From positions 25,803,026 through 25,867,025 of the forward strand of contig NC_088305.1 of assembly GCF_032854445.1 (NCBI RefSeq): a stretch of 64,000 nucleotides of DNA. Direction: 5' to 3'. The notes beneath the pieces are model-generated. The model saw only the letters and a list, made by a program, of their open reading frames with translations. It made no database searches and was not told the DNA's origin. The position numbers were made by a program, and so were the translations under genes. This document shows, piece after piece, positions 26,401-35,805 of this stretch (positions within the stretch are counted from its first letter, which is position 1; every line of letters begins with the position of its first letter). Origin of the DNA: Liolophura sinensis (lineage: Eukaryota; Mollusca; Polyplacophora; Chitonida; Chitonidae).

Positions 26401-29087
26401 AAACATTTCCTCAAAAAATGCAGCATATATTTGTAGTCCCCATGCATGCATGTGGCAATAGACCTAAGGGCTCATTTCCTTTAAGAAAGTACTGATTTAA
26501 TATACATAATATTAAAAACACAAACTATTACCATTTCAAGTAAAAATTCCTGGGGTGGAAAACGTATACAGTAATCACTAAACATTTACTGGAAATGTTA
26601 ACAGTGAATAGCTCTGTGAACGGGAAAGCGTTCTACACGCGTTCTACACGCCTCCTCACTACCGTGGTTATTACACTCACCTGGCTAGAATTGAACTCGT
26701 CAAACACTCGCCACAGTTCCTTTATGTCACAGTGTACAAGATAAGACGGGTCCAAAACAATCACCTGAAAAACAAAAAACAAAAACCAATTGCATAGAAA
26801 GGTTTGTGTCTTTCCATCTTCATTGAAAACTTCTGAATGTTTTTCTTTGCATGAATTTGTCCTATTTTCTTACTTTATATGCTTTCTGAGTTTTTAGTGG
26901 TTTGTGATGATTGCTGTTTTGGTACATGGTCTTGCAATTATTGAACCCAAACGTTCATTTTAGTTCACAGCTGCTGTACGAATGGCTTTTTTGACACCTA
27001 GCTTCACAGTCTGAAATACCCTATTAATCTGCGAAGGAACTGTAGGTTTTAAATTGTTATATAAATAACAAGGTAGTACCTCACGAAATACAACATTTTC
27101 AGATGTGAAGGTAGGTGAATATCATGTTATCGATCGGATGTATTTTTTCACACGCATTTTAGTTTTAAAGGTTTAACAGAATTGACTTACCTTTTCAACC
27201 TGTGGTAACAAACGGTAGATTTTCATCTTTAGGAGAGAAAAATCCCTCTTAATCCATTCTGCAAGTTTCTGCAAAGACGGAAAAATCACATGTTTGATCA
27301 CAAAGCAAATTTAAACTTAAGTCGAAACTTCTGCCATTAAATTCGATGTGTTCCTTTTCGTTATATTAGCTGAAATTTGTTGTAAATTAACTTGCCCAGA
27401 ACTTACGCTGCCAAGCAATATTTTGGCCTTGTTACATAAGAAATAACAGTTTTATAGGGGGGGGGGAGGGGTGAAATTTTGACCTACGCCTAAGATCGCT
27501 TCGTGATTATGGGACAAGGGGCCGATTTCACAGAGCCGTTTTTGACTTAAGTCAAAACCTAAATTCTCTTTACGATTCCTATTTTTGGTACTGGAAGTTG
27601 AAATTTGGGCACGTTTGCCTTAAGATAACATTGATGAAGTGGACAAAATTTTAATTTATAAAGCCCAAAAATAAGCTTTAAGGTTGTATTTCAAATTTTG
27701 ACTTAGTTCAGAACTGACTGTGGAATCAGAGGCATTTATGAGTGACGACACTGATAAGACTCCAGAGGGACGAGTGATGGCCGAGTGGTAAAGGTGCTTG
27801 TCTTCCTGTCGACAGAAAACAGAGAAGTGGCTTCAATCCCGGGTAAGTGGGTTAGTCTGCGACATGGAATTTGCAGCTTTCCTCGCTCTCAGGTTTGTGG
27901 TGCAACTGATGTGGAAAACTGGGACACGCTTAAATTGTCAATATCTACCCGCTTTGGAACACACTTGAATATGGCCATAGCTTAAAAAAGTGATATGACA
28001 AGTTGTTCTTGTTCTAAAAAGGTCAACGTGTTCAAATATGTTGGTTGAATGTATGGATCAGTCTCATGCGTTGGTGACTCACTATTCCGGTTGAAAGTTT
28101 GGCAACAAAGGTTTTTCAGACTGAACCTGAGGAAATTACCATATAAAAAGTACATAGAAAGTCAGATCTTCTCCTGTAACCCTCAGGTTTACCGTATCCA
28201 TTTACCCCGCCCATCGCATAACTGACAAATCCTTATAAAACTGCGTCAAACATCAATTACAAACATAAGAATAAACAAATAACTTGATAGCAAACAAAAG
28301 AATATATTACACATACTGTGAAACTTTTCAATCTTGTCACAGAGAGAAATTTTACAGAAATGCCTTACCTTTGGAATAATAACATTGATCGTCCATGTAA
28401 CTGGAAGAACAAGAGAAATCTATGGGTTTTAGGAATCAGAATAAATCTCTTTCTTTGAATGATAAACTCTGACTGAAATGACAATACCTCTCCAATCGAA
28501 CGGGTTAAGTACAAGCGAAATTTCACTTTTCATTTGCGACACAACATTGTCAACTAGATCTGACTTGTGGGGTCGATTGCAAAATAGCTATCGTTTCAAC
28601 AGCTTTAACTAAGAAGCACTTGTATACTGGAAGATCTAGCCATATCTAAGCCCGTCTCCTATAGCTGTCGACCTAGCAACACGCTACAGGCTTCCCATCA
28701 ATGAGAAATGAGTTGAAATCCGGTTTCTACCGCTTGTTCGGCTTGCGAGTTAATTCTGAAGATTTTTTCAGGTGTTGGGCGAGAGGGCGAGATCTCCCCC
28801 GGGCTCAGTTCGTTTTTCTCCACCCACAAACTGATTGTCGTCTTATAAGTCCAAACATTTTTTACTACATCGCCAACCCCAATACACTACGATGTATAAA
28901 CAAACATATATATACCTTCAGCAACGTCCCACGTTTCCATCAGTACGGATAGCAGCTTTTTACCAGATTTGTACGTAAAGAAATGAAAGTAGATAGGGTT
29001 TTGTCGGGTCATATAGATGCTCTTTAGCATGGAACCCACCCTCTGCACAGATGTCAAATCCATGCAGACTACTGCAATGTGGATTAC
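11489..29087 (-). CDS. LARGE-like bifunctional glycosyltransferase (GT8 + GT49), N-terminus not found
   Basis: Fifteen minus-strand exons: 29087-28916, 28400-28369, 27268-27191, 26764-26681, 24761-24711, 21241-21101, 20631-20509, 18804-18676, 17038-16721, 16307-16152, 15575-15466, 14550-14484, 13594-13455, 12460-12362 and 11597-11489. All junctions are AG/GT, all phases agree, and they total 602 residues ending in TGA. LARGE enzymes are Golgi type II proteins that build the xylose-glucuronate repeat on alpha-dystroglycan. The GT8 half begins IHIAVVCMDLTSVQR (LARGE: IHVAIVCAGYNASRD) and includes LPCKWNVQLND. The GT49 half starts near residue 271, with YPVEYLERVAF, the DxD as TDFDNLPM (residues 401-403), and LFVLRMPHS near the end. 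In GT8 the DxD reads LDPSYLV (99-101) and the IHW motif reads INW (230), so that half is probably inactive. The membrane-anchor and stem exon should lie upstream of 29087 but was not identified. Homology is firm; being a divergent paralogue rather than the true LARGE orthologue is inference. Confidence 0.88.
12060..12240 (+). repeat. SINE (type A), 5'-truncated
   Basis: GTCCGGACGTATGTGGGAAG, CCATAATGCTGGCCTCCGTC and the AAATAAATAC tail match the type A family. It lies in an intron of the LARGE-like gene, opposite to its direction. Confidence 0.7.
12480..12790 (+). repeat. Unnamed dispersed repeat R1, copy 1
   Basis: Shares a series of blocks with 24425-24620 and 25005-25250: CCAGAGCAGCGACGACAGTG, TGGCAAATGGTCACAC, CTCTTGTCAGTTT, and AAGCTGAATCAGGTAAAAA. 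This copy has extra ATTT-rich inserts near 12630-12670. No coding capacity or terminal repeats seen; a short piece also occurs near 36863-36905 and, in reverse, within the array at 18335-18575. Confidence 0.6.
13085..13400 (+). repeat. SINE (type B), nearly full length
   Basis: Box B-like CAGGTTCAATCCTGGG, body GACTGGTTGACTCGTATCAG, and 3' end CGTCGTCATATGACTGAAAA ... TTAAGTGCGACGTTGAACGC. It sits in the intron before exon 13594-13455 of the LARGE-like gene. Confidence 0.8.
16015..16098 (+). repeat. SINE (type A) tail fragment
   Basis: GTGATGCTGGACGCTATCGT, then GTAAGTGGAATTTTCTTGAG and an AAATAAATC tail match the 3' third of type A. Confidence 0.6.
16363..16597 (+). repeat. SINE (type A), full length with tRNA head
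   Basis: Starts GGGGGCTTCCGTGGCTCAC with a tRNA-like box A (TGGCTCACTTGGTTAGCGCG) and box B (GAGTTCAAGTCCAGC), then the family core and a tail ending CACATAAATAA. Best copy in the window for defining the 5' end. It lies in the short intron between exons 17038-16721 and 16307-16152. Confidence 0.85.
17170..17800 (+). repeat. About 39-bp minisatellite in an intron
   Basis: Roughly 16 imperfect units of GTGTCGTGTCCTGTGTGAG followed by AATACTGTGACCAAATGGGG-like sequence. It starts just upstream of the exon at 17038-16721 of the LARGE-like gene. The G-rich strand is the plus strand. Confidence 0.8.
18335..18575 (+). repeat. Three-unit tandem repeat, about 70-80 bp
   Basis: Three copies of a unit with CACTTGCCAAGTATCACAC, CTCTGGTTTTACTCT and TATTCTGTAGCCGT. 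The core matches the reverse complement of repeat R1 (as at 12485-12560), so the array probably grew from an inserted R1 copy. It lies just downstream, in gene direction, of exon 18804-18676. Confidence 0.65.
19122..19484 (+). CDS. Small ORF with signal-like N-terminus, nested in a LARGE-like intron
   Basis: An open frame of 120 codons on the plus strand, antisense to the LARGE-like gene and inside its intron between exons 20631-20509 and 18804-18676. The start context is TAATAATGG. The N-terminus (KTFVTVAFMLIYLAFQTRSW) could be a signal peptide or anchor; six cysteines follow, including a CC pair and a CLC. The tail is rich in Lys, Glu and His. An AATAAA lies right at the stop. I recognise no family. 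It may be a chance ORF: there is no splice support and a 120-codon ORF also opens on the opposite strand at 19319-19681. Confidence 0.2.
   Translation: MEESRKTFVTVAFMLIYLAFQTRSWTGNLWIPPLAACGASLTLQRCCLVHKAQRIKPLLNTTCFPRYLGSVLFVRFAWKISSVTYCLCVEETEEETIHKSDLHRILKKILIHGAKEQSNK
20209..20472 (-). repeat. tRNA-headed SINE related to type B
   Basis: Reverse complement begins TTCGGTGGCCCAATGGTTAG and GCGTCCGCCTC, has a box B-like GGGATCAAACCCAGG, then GCCCCGTGTCAGTATAATG as in type B. Its 3' part differs from 13085-13400 and matches 1505-1620 instead. It ends about 35 bases from the donor of exon 20631-20509. Confidence 0.7.
20905..21085 (+). repeat. About 41-bp tandem repeat, four units
   Basis: Units of AGGTCGAAATCACAGAAAC, AACTTAGCCCATTG and TTAGCAAAA type. 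It is within 20 bases of the donor of exon 21241-21101 of the LARGE-like gene. Confidence 0.7.
22732..22943 (-). repeat. SINE (type A) inserted in the 34-bp array
   Basis: Full core from the TTTATTTATTTATCTATTTG tail end to GGACTTGAACTCACAGCGACC (reverse of box B). After it the array resumes with AAATTAGTTTTACATGCACTT. Confidence 0.85.
23272..23474 (-). repeat. Second SINE (type A) in the 34-bp array
   Basis: GTTATTTATTTGATTGGTG, ACGCCGTAGTCAACAATATT, ATTATGGTGGGAGGAAACCG and GGATTTGAACTCACAGCGTCC mark the same family and orientation as the copy 540 bases upstream. Confidence 0.85.
24425..24620 (+). repeat. Dispersed repeat R1, copy 2
   Basis: GACGTACAGCATAGACAG, CCAGAGCAGCGACGAGTGTG, TTGGCAAATGGTCACACGTA and CCCCTTGTCAGTTTT match copy 1 in order. 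Confidence 0.6.
25005..25250 (+). repeat. Dispersed repeat R1, copy 3
   Basis: CCAGAGCAGTGACGACTGTG, CTGGCAAATGGTCAGACTTA, ACGGTCTCTTGTCAGTTTCC and AAGCTGAATCAGGTAAAAAA match copy 1 without its ATTT inserts. Together with copy 2 it lies in one intron of the LARGE-like gene. Confidence 0.6.
25300..25790 (+). repeat. Dispersed repeat R2, copy 1
   Basis: TTGTGTCTAATTCCGCTCAA, TATTCATCGTG, GAAAACTGTTGACTCCTTG, GGTTATTTGTGTTAAACG and GTCTGTTTCGACGCG blocks recur at 31590-31830 and, in part, in every homeobox unit (for example 43700-43900, 47150-47330, 55250-55450). No coding capacity seen. A degraded piece is at 26890-27010. Confidence 0.5.
27768..27990 (+). repeat. tRNA-Ser/Leu-like SINE
   Basis: Head GTGATGGCCGAGTGGTAAAG (box A) and GTGGCTTCAATCCCGGGT (box B) with a long variable arm between them, followed by about 150 bases of body. 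The extra arm length points to a Ser- or Leu-type tRNA source. A single copy, so its family status is inferred; it cannot be a working tRNA gene because the acceptor stem does not close. Confidence 0.5.
28745..28865 (+). repeat. Degraded SINE (type A) piece
   Basis: GATCTCCCCCGGGCTCAGTT and GATTGTCGTCTTATAAGTCC weakly match the type A core. It ends about 50 bases before exon 29087-28916. Confidence 0.35.
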
Positions 29088-30250
29088 CTGAAATTATATG
29101 GAAAATGGGACAAAAAGATGCATTATTAGTACATGACAAAACGTTGTTGTTGTTCACGTAAGTGGTGTTGCACCAGGTAACAGTGACTTAATCATCTCTG
29201 CGCTGTAGTAAGTAAGAAAACGGCTTTGTTCGAAGGTTTTACATTAAGAATTACATACCATTCTGTTGTGATACATAACAAATTATTTCTGTCAGATAAA
29301 AACATCTCGTTTACACTTTGTTTCAGCTAGGGCATGGCTTCTGATACCGACGATTTTCTGGCTACTGTATACTCAAAGTTCTTCGGATGGAATTTTGAAT
29401 TTAAAACACAAGATATCTGTACGATTCGTAAACACTTAGTGCCATTTGGGGATCAGGGTAAGTGTCACAAAACCTTGTCTAGAACTTCGTTTTCTTTCGG
29501 AAAAGTTCCGCCGGAGGACACAAGTGATGAAGCTAGGCCTGAACAAGCATATGTGTGTCTTACAGGCTCCAAGCTTATCTATTGGTGGCAGTGGTGTCAA
29601 GCGAAAGGTGGAGAGTGACGCATGAATTGAAAGGAGTATGAAGTTTGAGCAGGTGCGAGATTTATAGACGAAAGTTTCTAATTCTTGGCGAGAGGACACC
29701 AAACATCATGTAGTGATGACGCTGCGTGACGTTGCTTGGATCCGCCCGGTACCCATCCCAGCTGCTGGCATAGGATGATCCAGATTTTGACAGTAAACCC
29801 ATGTCAAGATTTATATGGGCGCATCCCCACAGACTAGACAAGAAAGGCACCAATGGTTATTGGCCATGGAATGACTGGGGCTGATTTACAGCCCTAACCG
29901 TTAACATTGTCGAATGCGGAAAATTAATGAGGGCCGGAGGCCATAACCAATAAACAATAGACAGAAATATCCCTATGAAGATCCGTGAAACTGATCTAGG
30001 ATTTACCGCCGTGAAAGATACCATGTATTCATGTTATATATTACATTACTACCATGCAGCCAAAAAGAAGATAAATTCGTTGCCAATCATATGATGCCAG
30101 TGAGATTTTGGTGCACATTAGCTACGTTAGTAAGACTCACATCTTGCCTGGATTATAGAATATAACAGCTGTGTCTGAAACAGATCAATGTGTGTTTGTA
30201 TAAGAGTCCTTGAAGTATAACAGCTGTTAGATTGAATCAACAGGCGCACC
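29088..30250. other. Stretch upstream of the GT8 exon, no gene recognised
   Basis: Expected to hold or precede the membrane-anchor exon of the LARGE-like gene, but I find no minus-strand exon with a hydrophobic segment and a phase-0 donor. A 94-codon plus-strand ORF at 29334-29618 shows no family features. Confidence 0.4.
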
Positions 30251-30254
30251 CTTG

Positions 30255-30735
30255 ATACCTAAATTTATTTATTTGATTGGTGTTTTATGTCGTACTAAAA
30301 ATATTTTACTTACACGACGGCGGCCAGCATCATGGCGGGAATAAACCGAGCAGAGCCCGGGGGAACCCCNNNNNNNNNNNNNNNNNNNNNNNNNNNNNNN
30401 NNNNNNNNNNNNNNNNNNNNNNNNNNNNNNNNNNNNNNNNNNNNNNNNNNNNNNNNNNNNNNNNNNNNNNNNNNNNNNNNNNNNNNNNNNNNNNNNNNNN
30501 NNNNNNNNNNNNNNNNNNNNNNNNNNNNNNNNNNNNNNNNNNNNNNNNNNNNNNNNNNNNNNNNNNNNNGCTGTACTAAAGTAACGTAATGAATTATAAT
30601 AAGACTCCATTTAGTTGATTTCTCAGCGACTATCCACGGGTTGCTGACGGATCCTCTCACGTATGGCCGGAGAGGAACCAGCATTAGCTGGATTTGAACT
30701 CACAGCGAACGTATTGGTGAGAGGCTCCTGGGATA
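30255..30735 (-). repeat. SINE (type A) containing the assembly gap
   Basis: Left part (30260-30369) is tail and core up to AGAGCCCGGGGGAACCCC. Right part (about 30640-30735) resumes at GGGTTGCTGACGGATCCTC and runs into GGATTTGAACTCACAGCG. Between them lie 200 N and about 65 bases that do not belong to the SINE, so the gap region holds an insertion or a mis-join. Confidence 0.7.
30370..30569. other. Assembly gap, 200 N
   Basis: Exactly 200 undetermined bases, a round number suggesting a placeholder length. Confidence 0.99.
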
Positions 30736-30889
30736 TTGTGCTATGCTGGGGATGCTAACGCAGGTCCCCGTGGATTTAAAGGTTTAGACATTCCATCAAT
30801 TCTACAGTATGTTTTCGTAATTTGAGCAGCAGATCAAGTGCAGCAATACATAATTCAGACTGTGCTCTGTTTTTCAATATTTGTTAGGC

Positions 30890-31130
30890 GGAGGTTTACA
30901 GCAGATAGTAGAACAGTCTGTATTTCAGTTAACTGTTGTGTTATTTAGAGATTTACAGAAAATGGTAGCACACTCTAAATTTCAGTGAACTGTTGCTATC
31001 TAGAGACTTACAGAAAACTGTGGAACACTCTATATTTCAGTGAGCTATTGCTATGTAGAGTCCTACAGAAGACTGTAGAAGACACCCACAATAATGGCTA
31101 GAGACTTACAGAAGACGTTAGAAGACATCC
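30890..31130 (+). repeat. About 55-65 bp tandem repeat, four units
   Basis: Units with GAGACTTACAGAAAACTG, GGAACACTCTATATTTCAGT and GAACTGTTGCTATCTA. The last unit opens a short ORF from an ATG at about 31094, which is a by-product of the repeat. Confidence 0.55.
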
Positions 31131-31494
31131 ACAATGCCGGCAAGAGCACCACAACGAGTGAGGACGACCAGGGTAGGTACCACTTTGACCGAATCATTTC
31201 CCGTCTTTTTTTTACTTTCTAGCTAAGCCGCTGTCAAGCTGTATATGCTTCTGACCAAGCGAAGCAGCTGCTATCCGTACTATCAGTTTACACAATCAAG
31301 CCAAAACGAGGCCAATTTTCCATTGTCATTTTCTTTTTTTAATATTTCAGATAAAGCTGAGCGAATCATCTGTTGTCGTGACGTCATAATGTTGAATCTT
31401 GATTCATTCTGAACATGTTACAGTCTGTATGTTACTGGACAGCTGCGTGCCGTTTGATCTTAGGCTGTACCTCTCTACCGGACAGTTATCGATT

Positions 31495-31985
31495 ACTGCG
31501 GAGCCTCCGTGGCCTAGTGCTTAGCGTGCTACCGCGGCACAGTGACTCTTCTGAGGTATATAACCAATATTTTCCCTGTCCATCATTGGCGCCCTGCTTT
31601 GTGATTGTGTCTAATTCCGCTTAACCCCGGGCTTAGGGGCAATATATTCATCGTGTTAAATTAGATCGCCAAAACTGTTGATTGCTTCTCTTTGCATGAT
31701 TCGTACTTAATACATGTACACTTATTTAGTTCTTTGGTGGTTTGTGTTATACGTCGTTTTGGGAATTTGCCTTGTGAAAATTGACCAGGAAAGTCATTTT
31801 TGGTTGAGGGCTGGTAAACGAATGCCTGTTTTTAACGCAGAGGTTCAATCCCGTCCATGTAGGCTTCCTCTCTGGCCGGAAGTTCGAACCATTAATACCA
31901 CATAAACCATATAAATTCGACTATAATGCTTGCCACCGTCGTATAAGTGAAATATTCGTACGGCGTAAGACTACTATCCAATCAA
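31495..31985 (+). repeat. SINE (type A) head and tail split by repeat R2
   Basis: A tRNA-like head GCGGAGCCTCCGTGGCCTAG with TTAGCGTGCTACC lies at 31498-31550. Repeat R2 follows (about 31590-31830: TTGTGTCTAATTCCGCTTAA, GGTGGTTTGTGTTATACG). The type A tail, from GGTTCAATCCCGTCC to GGCGTAAGACTACTATCC, is at about 31840-31985. Confidence 0.55.
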
Positions 31986-32040
31986 ATTAATAAATTAATA
32001 TCGATTACAGCATTTAAACTGACAATTACCTGCGTCACAC

Positions 32041-32235
32041 ATGTTTTCGCTGGTGCTGAGAATTTTGTTTTGTTTCCTTTATACATTAAAGGAGTTATGC
32101 CAAGCTAAAACAGTAAATTTCAATACAGAGTTTAATTGCACGCAGTTTTCTCACTCATCACACAACATACAGAGTTCTGAGGATTACTTTAGTCCACGTG
32201 GCAGACGGCCGACTTTCCGACGGCAGGCATTCTGA
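32041..32235 (+). CDS. Short ORF with signal-like N-terminus
   Basis: 64 codons in the loop of the inverted repeat. It starts MFSLVLRILFCFLYTLKELC, which resembles a signal peptide, and ends with basic sites (SPRGRRPTFRRQAF). A Gly before Arg-Arg is the usual amidation and cleavage context in neuropeptide precursors, so a peptide precursor is conceivable, but length, single copy and repeat-rich surroundings make chance likely. Confidence 0.12.
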   Translation: MFSLVLRILFCFLYTLKELCQAKTVNFNTEFNCTQFSHSSHNIQSSEDYFSPRGRRPTFRRQAF

Positions 32236-32816
32236 GCTGATAGTTAATGAGGCTGGGATCACGTGACTATGATGACGCCGTGTTAAGACCACACAACGCC
32301 GACATAGCACAACCAAGCTGTCACTAGACTATAGATTTTTATTCAGGCTTATGCAGACATGCCTCTCGTCCAACATTCACAGCAATATACATATGGCGGA
32401 ACAGTATATATTAGAAATAACAGCCATCAATTAAACAGTTAAGTGAGGATTGACTGACTGTCCGGTAGAGAGGTGCAGCCTCGGATCAAACGACACGCAG
32501 CTGTTCAGTAACATACAGACTGTAACATGTTCAGAATCAAGATTCAACATTATGACGTCACGACAACAGATGATTCGCTCAGCTTTATCTGAAATATTAA
32601 AAAAAGAAAATGACAATGGAAAGTTGGCCTCGTTTTGGCTTGATTGTGTGAACTGATAATAAAGATACCAGCTGCTTCGCTTGGTCAGCAGCATATACAG
32701 CTTTGACAGCGGCTTAGCTAGAGGTGAAAAAAGACGATAAAACTACATTTACATACTGTTTTAACAGAAGACAACACTGAATTTTTCACTCGTTTGATAC
32801 AACTGATTCCTGAATA

Positions 32817-33424
32817 TCAGTGAAAGATAAATATCATTTTGAACCCATTTGGAACTACACGATAAGGTTTTAGCACATTTGAACATTCGTTGGGCTTTTT
32901 AAAAAATATTTTGGGGTATACCATCTCCAAAAGATCATTGTAAGTCGGACATACTAATATAAAATAAAATTCGTTCTTCATGTCATTTAAATTGCATTTC
33001 ACTGCTGTCATTGCTGTTTGTGCGGCTGCATTTTTACAAAATGCATGACGCCTGGCTACGAATAAAAATCCACTGTAAAATACACTTAATGTTTTTATGA
33101 ATGAAATAATGTCTTTACAAACCCATGCAGAGCTGCCAAATAAGGACATAAATAAAAAGGCAATATCCATAGCAGTAGCTTTCTAGGGCTGTGGATACGT
33201 ATATTATCACAGCTCTTTCTGGTTTTTTGAAGCCACTTACCATCAATGGCAAATCCGTACGAGTCTAAATCTGGTGGATTTTTTTTTTTACAAAATCCAA
33301 CTCCAGTAGCCGTGTTTGAATGCACACTCCTCACCGTGAAGGAAGCTTTCATACAAGCGATATAAATTCCACTACAAAGATTACTATACTTAGTAATATG
33401 GACCAGCAGACCTGTAATTAGCAT
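32817..33424 (-). other. Unassigned minus-strand ORFs, possible upstream exons
   Basis: Two open frames (33424-33095 and 33170-32817). The first ends in a good donor (GCCATTGATG/GTAAGT at about 33241); the second starts with a hydrophobic MDIAFLFMSLFGSSAW. Either could belong to the missing N-terminal anchor of the LARGE-like gene, which runs in the same direction, but phase and homology do not prove it. The region also shows partial internal similarity. Confidence 0.2.
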
Positions 33425-33549
33425 TTATCAATAAACCTTTTGTACAAAATTTCTTAGTAGTATCTGTCATATAAAGCTAGACCAGAAACTTGCTCCTTGG
33501 TATGGCTCCCTCACTGTGATGCGTTTGCATTCAAACATGGCGCCTAGAG

Positions 33550-33735
33550 TTGGAATTTGCCAACTTTCGGAGCAGCTTTAGTCTCTCGCGGATTTACCAG
33601 TGACGACGCTTGGGGGACACCTACTTATACCTGACAGCTGAAATGTCTGCGAGCGAGTAGGGACTGTCACTTTTAACGACCCCAGTATCGATCAGTTAGA
33701 GACGGCGCGGGAAATATATAGATATTCAAGGTAAG
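33550..33735 (+). promoter_or_regulatory. Possible promoter or non-coding first exon
   Basis: Locally GC-richer, CpG-bearing DNA (GACGGCGCGGGAAATATATA) ending in a clean donor, TATTCAAG/GTAAGTTTG, at about 33731. It may start a plus-strand transcript or be a shared upstream region for the minus-strand LARGE-like gene. Weak evidence only. Confidence 0.2.
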
Positions 33736-34489
33736 TTTGTGGAAAAAAGACAGGACTGTGACAGTATATGTAAGCCTTCAGTCTAGCACAGTCCTATATA
33801 TTTTGCATAGTTGGGACCTATACTCCTTACAGCGCAGGCAACACTCTCTATGTTTACTTGAAATCACTGTTACCACCAGCAAAATTCACACAGAAACCTT
33901 GAACAACGCCGAGGCCAATGAAGTCACGGTGATCATGCGGGAAGTGATGTCAGAAAACACAAAATCTCTGTGTCAGCTAATTGTTTTAATAAAACTCCAT
34001 ACGCATGCATTTTCTCTATCTAGAGTGTGTAGAACATGATACTAAAACCAATACATGAAACAATTTTCAACGCTGATTAAATAGTTCCGCTCGAGAACAC
34101 CGGTGATGATGCTAAATCTAGACGAGCTTACATGCGTGGCTCAGGCGCCAAAGGTCAAGCTTGTCTAGTGCCGACGGTAATGTAAGGCGCACGTAGTGCG
34201 CCATTTGCGCAGCAAAGAGTATGACTGAGATCGTACACCGCCTATGTTCACTTAATCGGTTTAAGTTCTAATTTTAAAATATAAATCAAATTATTTTTAT
34301 GGACTGTGTTTAATGGTCTCTCATCTGAAATATACTTCAATTTACCATTTTCTTTGCCTTTCAGTGAAATTTGTCTGGGCGATCCTTTACTTCATCTCCA
34401 CTCTCCAACACACCACTCCCCCCCAGCGATTAAACAATTAAGCAGGTCATTGTTTTAGCCTATGTAACTTACTTTATGCCACCTTTCAT

Positions 34490-34745
34490 GACGAACGATT
34501 ACCGGATTAACCAATCAAGCACTTCCCATGAAAAACGACTGACTGATTGCTAGATTGAGTATATTTCCAAGGTGAGTTTTATTCTGCCCATGTTTAGAGT
34601 CCCTACCCTCCACTTCCCCACCACCACCACCTGATTAGCGGATTTACCCACTTCCGTCGAAGAACGATGGGCGGATGATGCTAAATCTAGATTAACCCTT
34701 CATCTGTGAAGAACGATTAAAGGATTAACGGATTATAAATCGATC
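34490..34745 (+). promoter_or_regulatory. GGATTA-rich block at the left edge of the homeobox array
   Basis: Contains CGATTACCGGATTAACC, CTGATTAGCGGATT and GATTAAAGGATTAACGGATT. The same wording precedes each downstream homeobox copy, so this is probably the outermost unit of the array. GGATTA (TAATCC) is the site preferred by K50 homeodomains such as Otx, Gsc and Pitx. Confidence 0.45.
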
Positions 34746-34889
34746 TTCATTTTGACGGGGGGGGGGGGTGAGTGTCGTTAGTTAAAACAATGGTTAGTTG
34801 GTGTGAACTTTCACGTTTTCACACTTTTCACACTTTCAGAGTGAGCATTATCCTGTCCAAGTCGCTCGGTGCCTATAAAACGGGGACGT

Positions 34890-35230
34890 TACACGTTGGA
34901 ATATTAAAACACTACAATCTAAAATGCGACGAAAAAACAAAAACACACACTCTCACAAAACACATGCATATTGGGTGCATTGACGATTCCTTGATTTTGA
35001 GGGCCGATCATGCACCCACAAAGCATATGCATCTGATGAAAACAAAACCATCTCTATAAATTGATTACATGTTTCATTATTTGGATGTATCTACATATAC
35101 CTATTCATTTAACTTTTTATTACTTACTTATTTATTTATCGTTTACACGTGTTCTCAAGATTTTGGCTGCCATTCGAGCATTAAAAGCTCAGATTAGACT
35201 TCATCGGTGATACCTTGATTTTGCGGGCCA
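34890..35230 (+). repeat. LINE 3'-end-like relic with GATACCTTGAT motif
   Basis: Carries CTTGATTTTGAGGGCCGAT at about 34990 and a CCTTGATTTTGCGGGCCAA variant at about 35212. The same motif follows the LINE tails at 49370-49580 and 57560. Confidence 0.4.
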
Positions 35231-35805
35231 ATTTCAAATACAAAAATGCGCTTCACGAAAATTAAACCCCGCGGATACAGAGAGTCAGATAATATTATCA
35301 GTTCTGGATCAGTTCTGATTATTCTGTTACCCATTTCTTTTGCTATCTATTTATTTTATTTATCTATGGTTTATCTATTCGTTCAATTTTATATTTACAC
35401 AAACATGAGTACTTGAATACACGTAAATGAGTGTATGGGTGCAGTTGTGGGTATGTGCGCGTGTACAGGAAGTGGTTTGTGCGTTTATGTGTGTTTAGTT
35501 ATCCCCGCATACATAAAATAACAAAGTGAAAATCAAAAATATGCCTCATCACTCAAAATACTAAATCTCTTTCTGTAAATAACATATCTTTACAGAAACA
35601 AAAATGTACATATGCAAAGAGACAATTTCGCACTTTCAAAAAACCAAAACAAAAACCCTATATAAATGGTTTAATAAAGCTCTGATTTCACGGGTCAGGA
35701 TATTCTAAAGGGAAGTAGCCCTAAAACCAGTATTTCAACACTGGAATATGTCATTACTCTCTAAAGCCTCAACGACTACACTAGACCAGCTCTAAGCTTG
35801 TCAGT

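Larger units (their letters stand above)
31202..32737. repeat. Long inverted repeat, arms about 285 bp
   Basis: Arm 1 (31202-31487) and arm 2 (32456-32737) are reverse complements at roughly 95 percent by eye, separated by about 970 bases with SINE pieces and a small ORF. Each arm has the palindromic TGACGTCA. Arm 2, read on the minus strand, has a pyrimidine tract and AG followed by about 50 open codons, so it may derive from an exon; arm 1 does not keep that frame. Confidence 0.8.

Noticed and set aside
29334-29618. 94-codon plus-strand ORF as a gene
   Set aside because: No splice signals, no recognisable motif, and an equally long ORF opens on the opposite strand.
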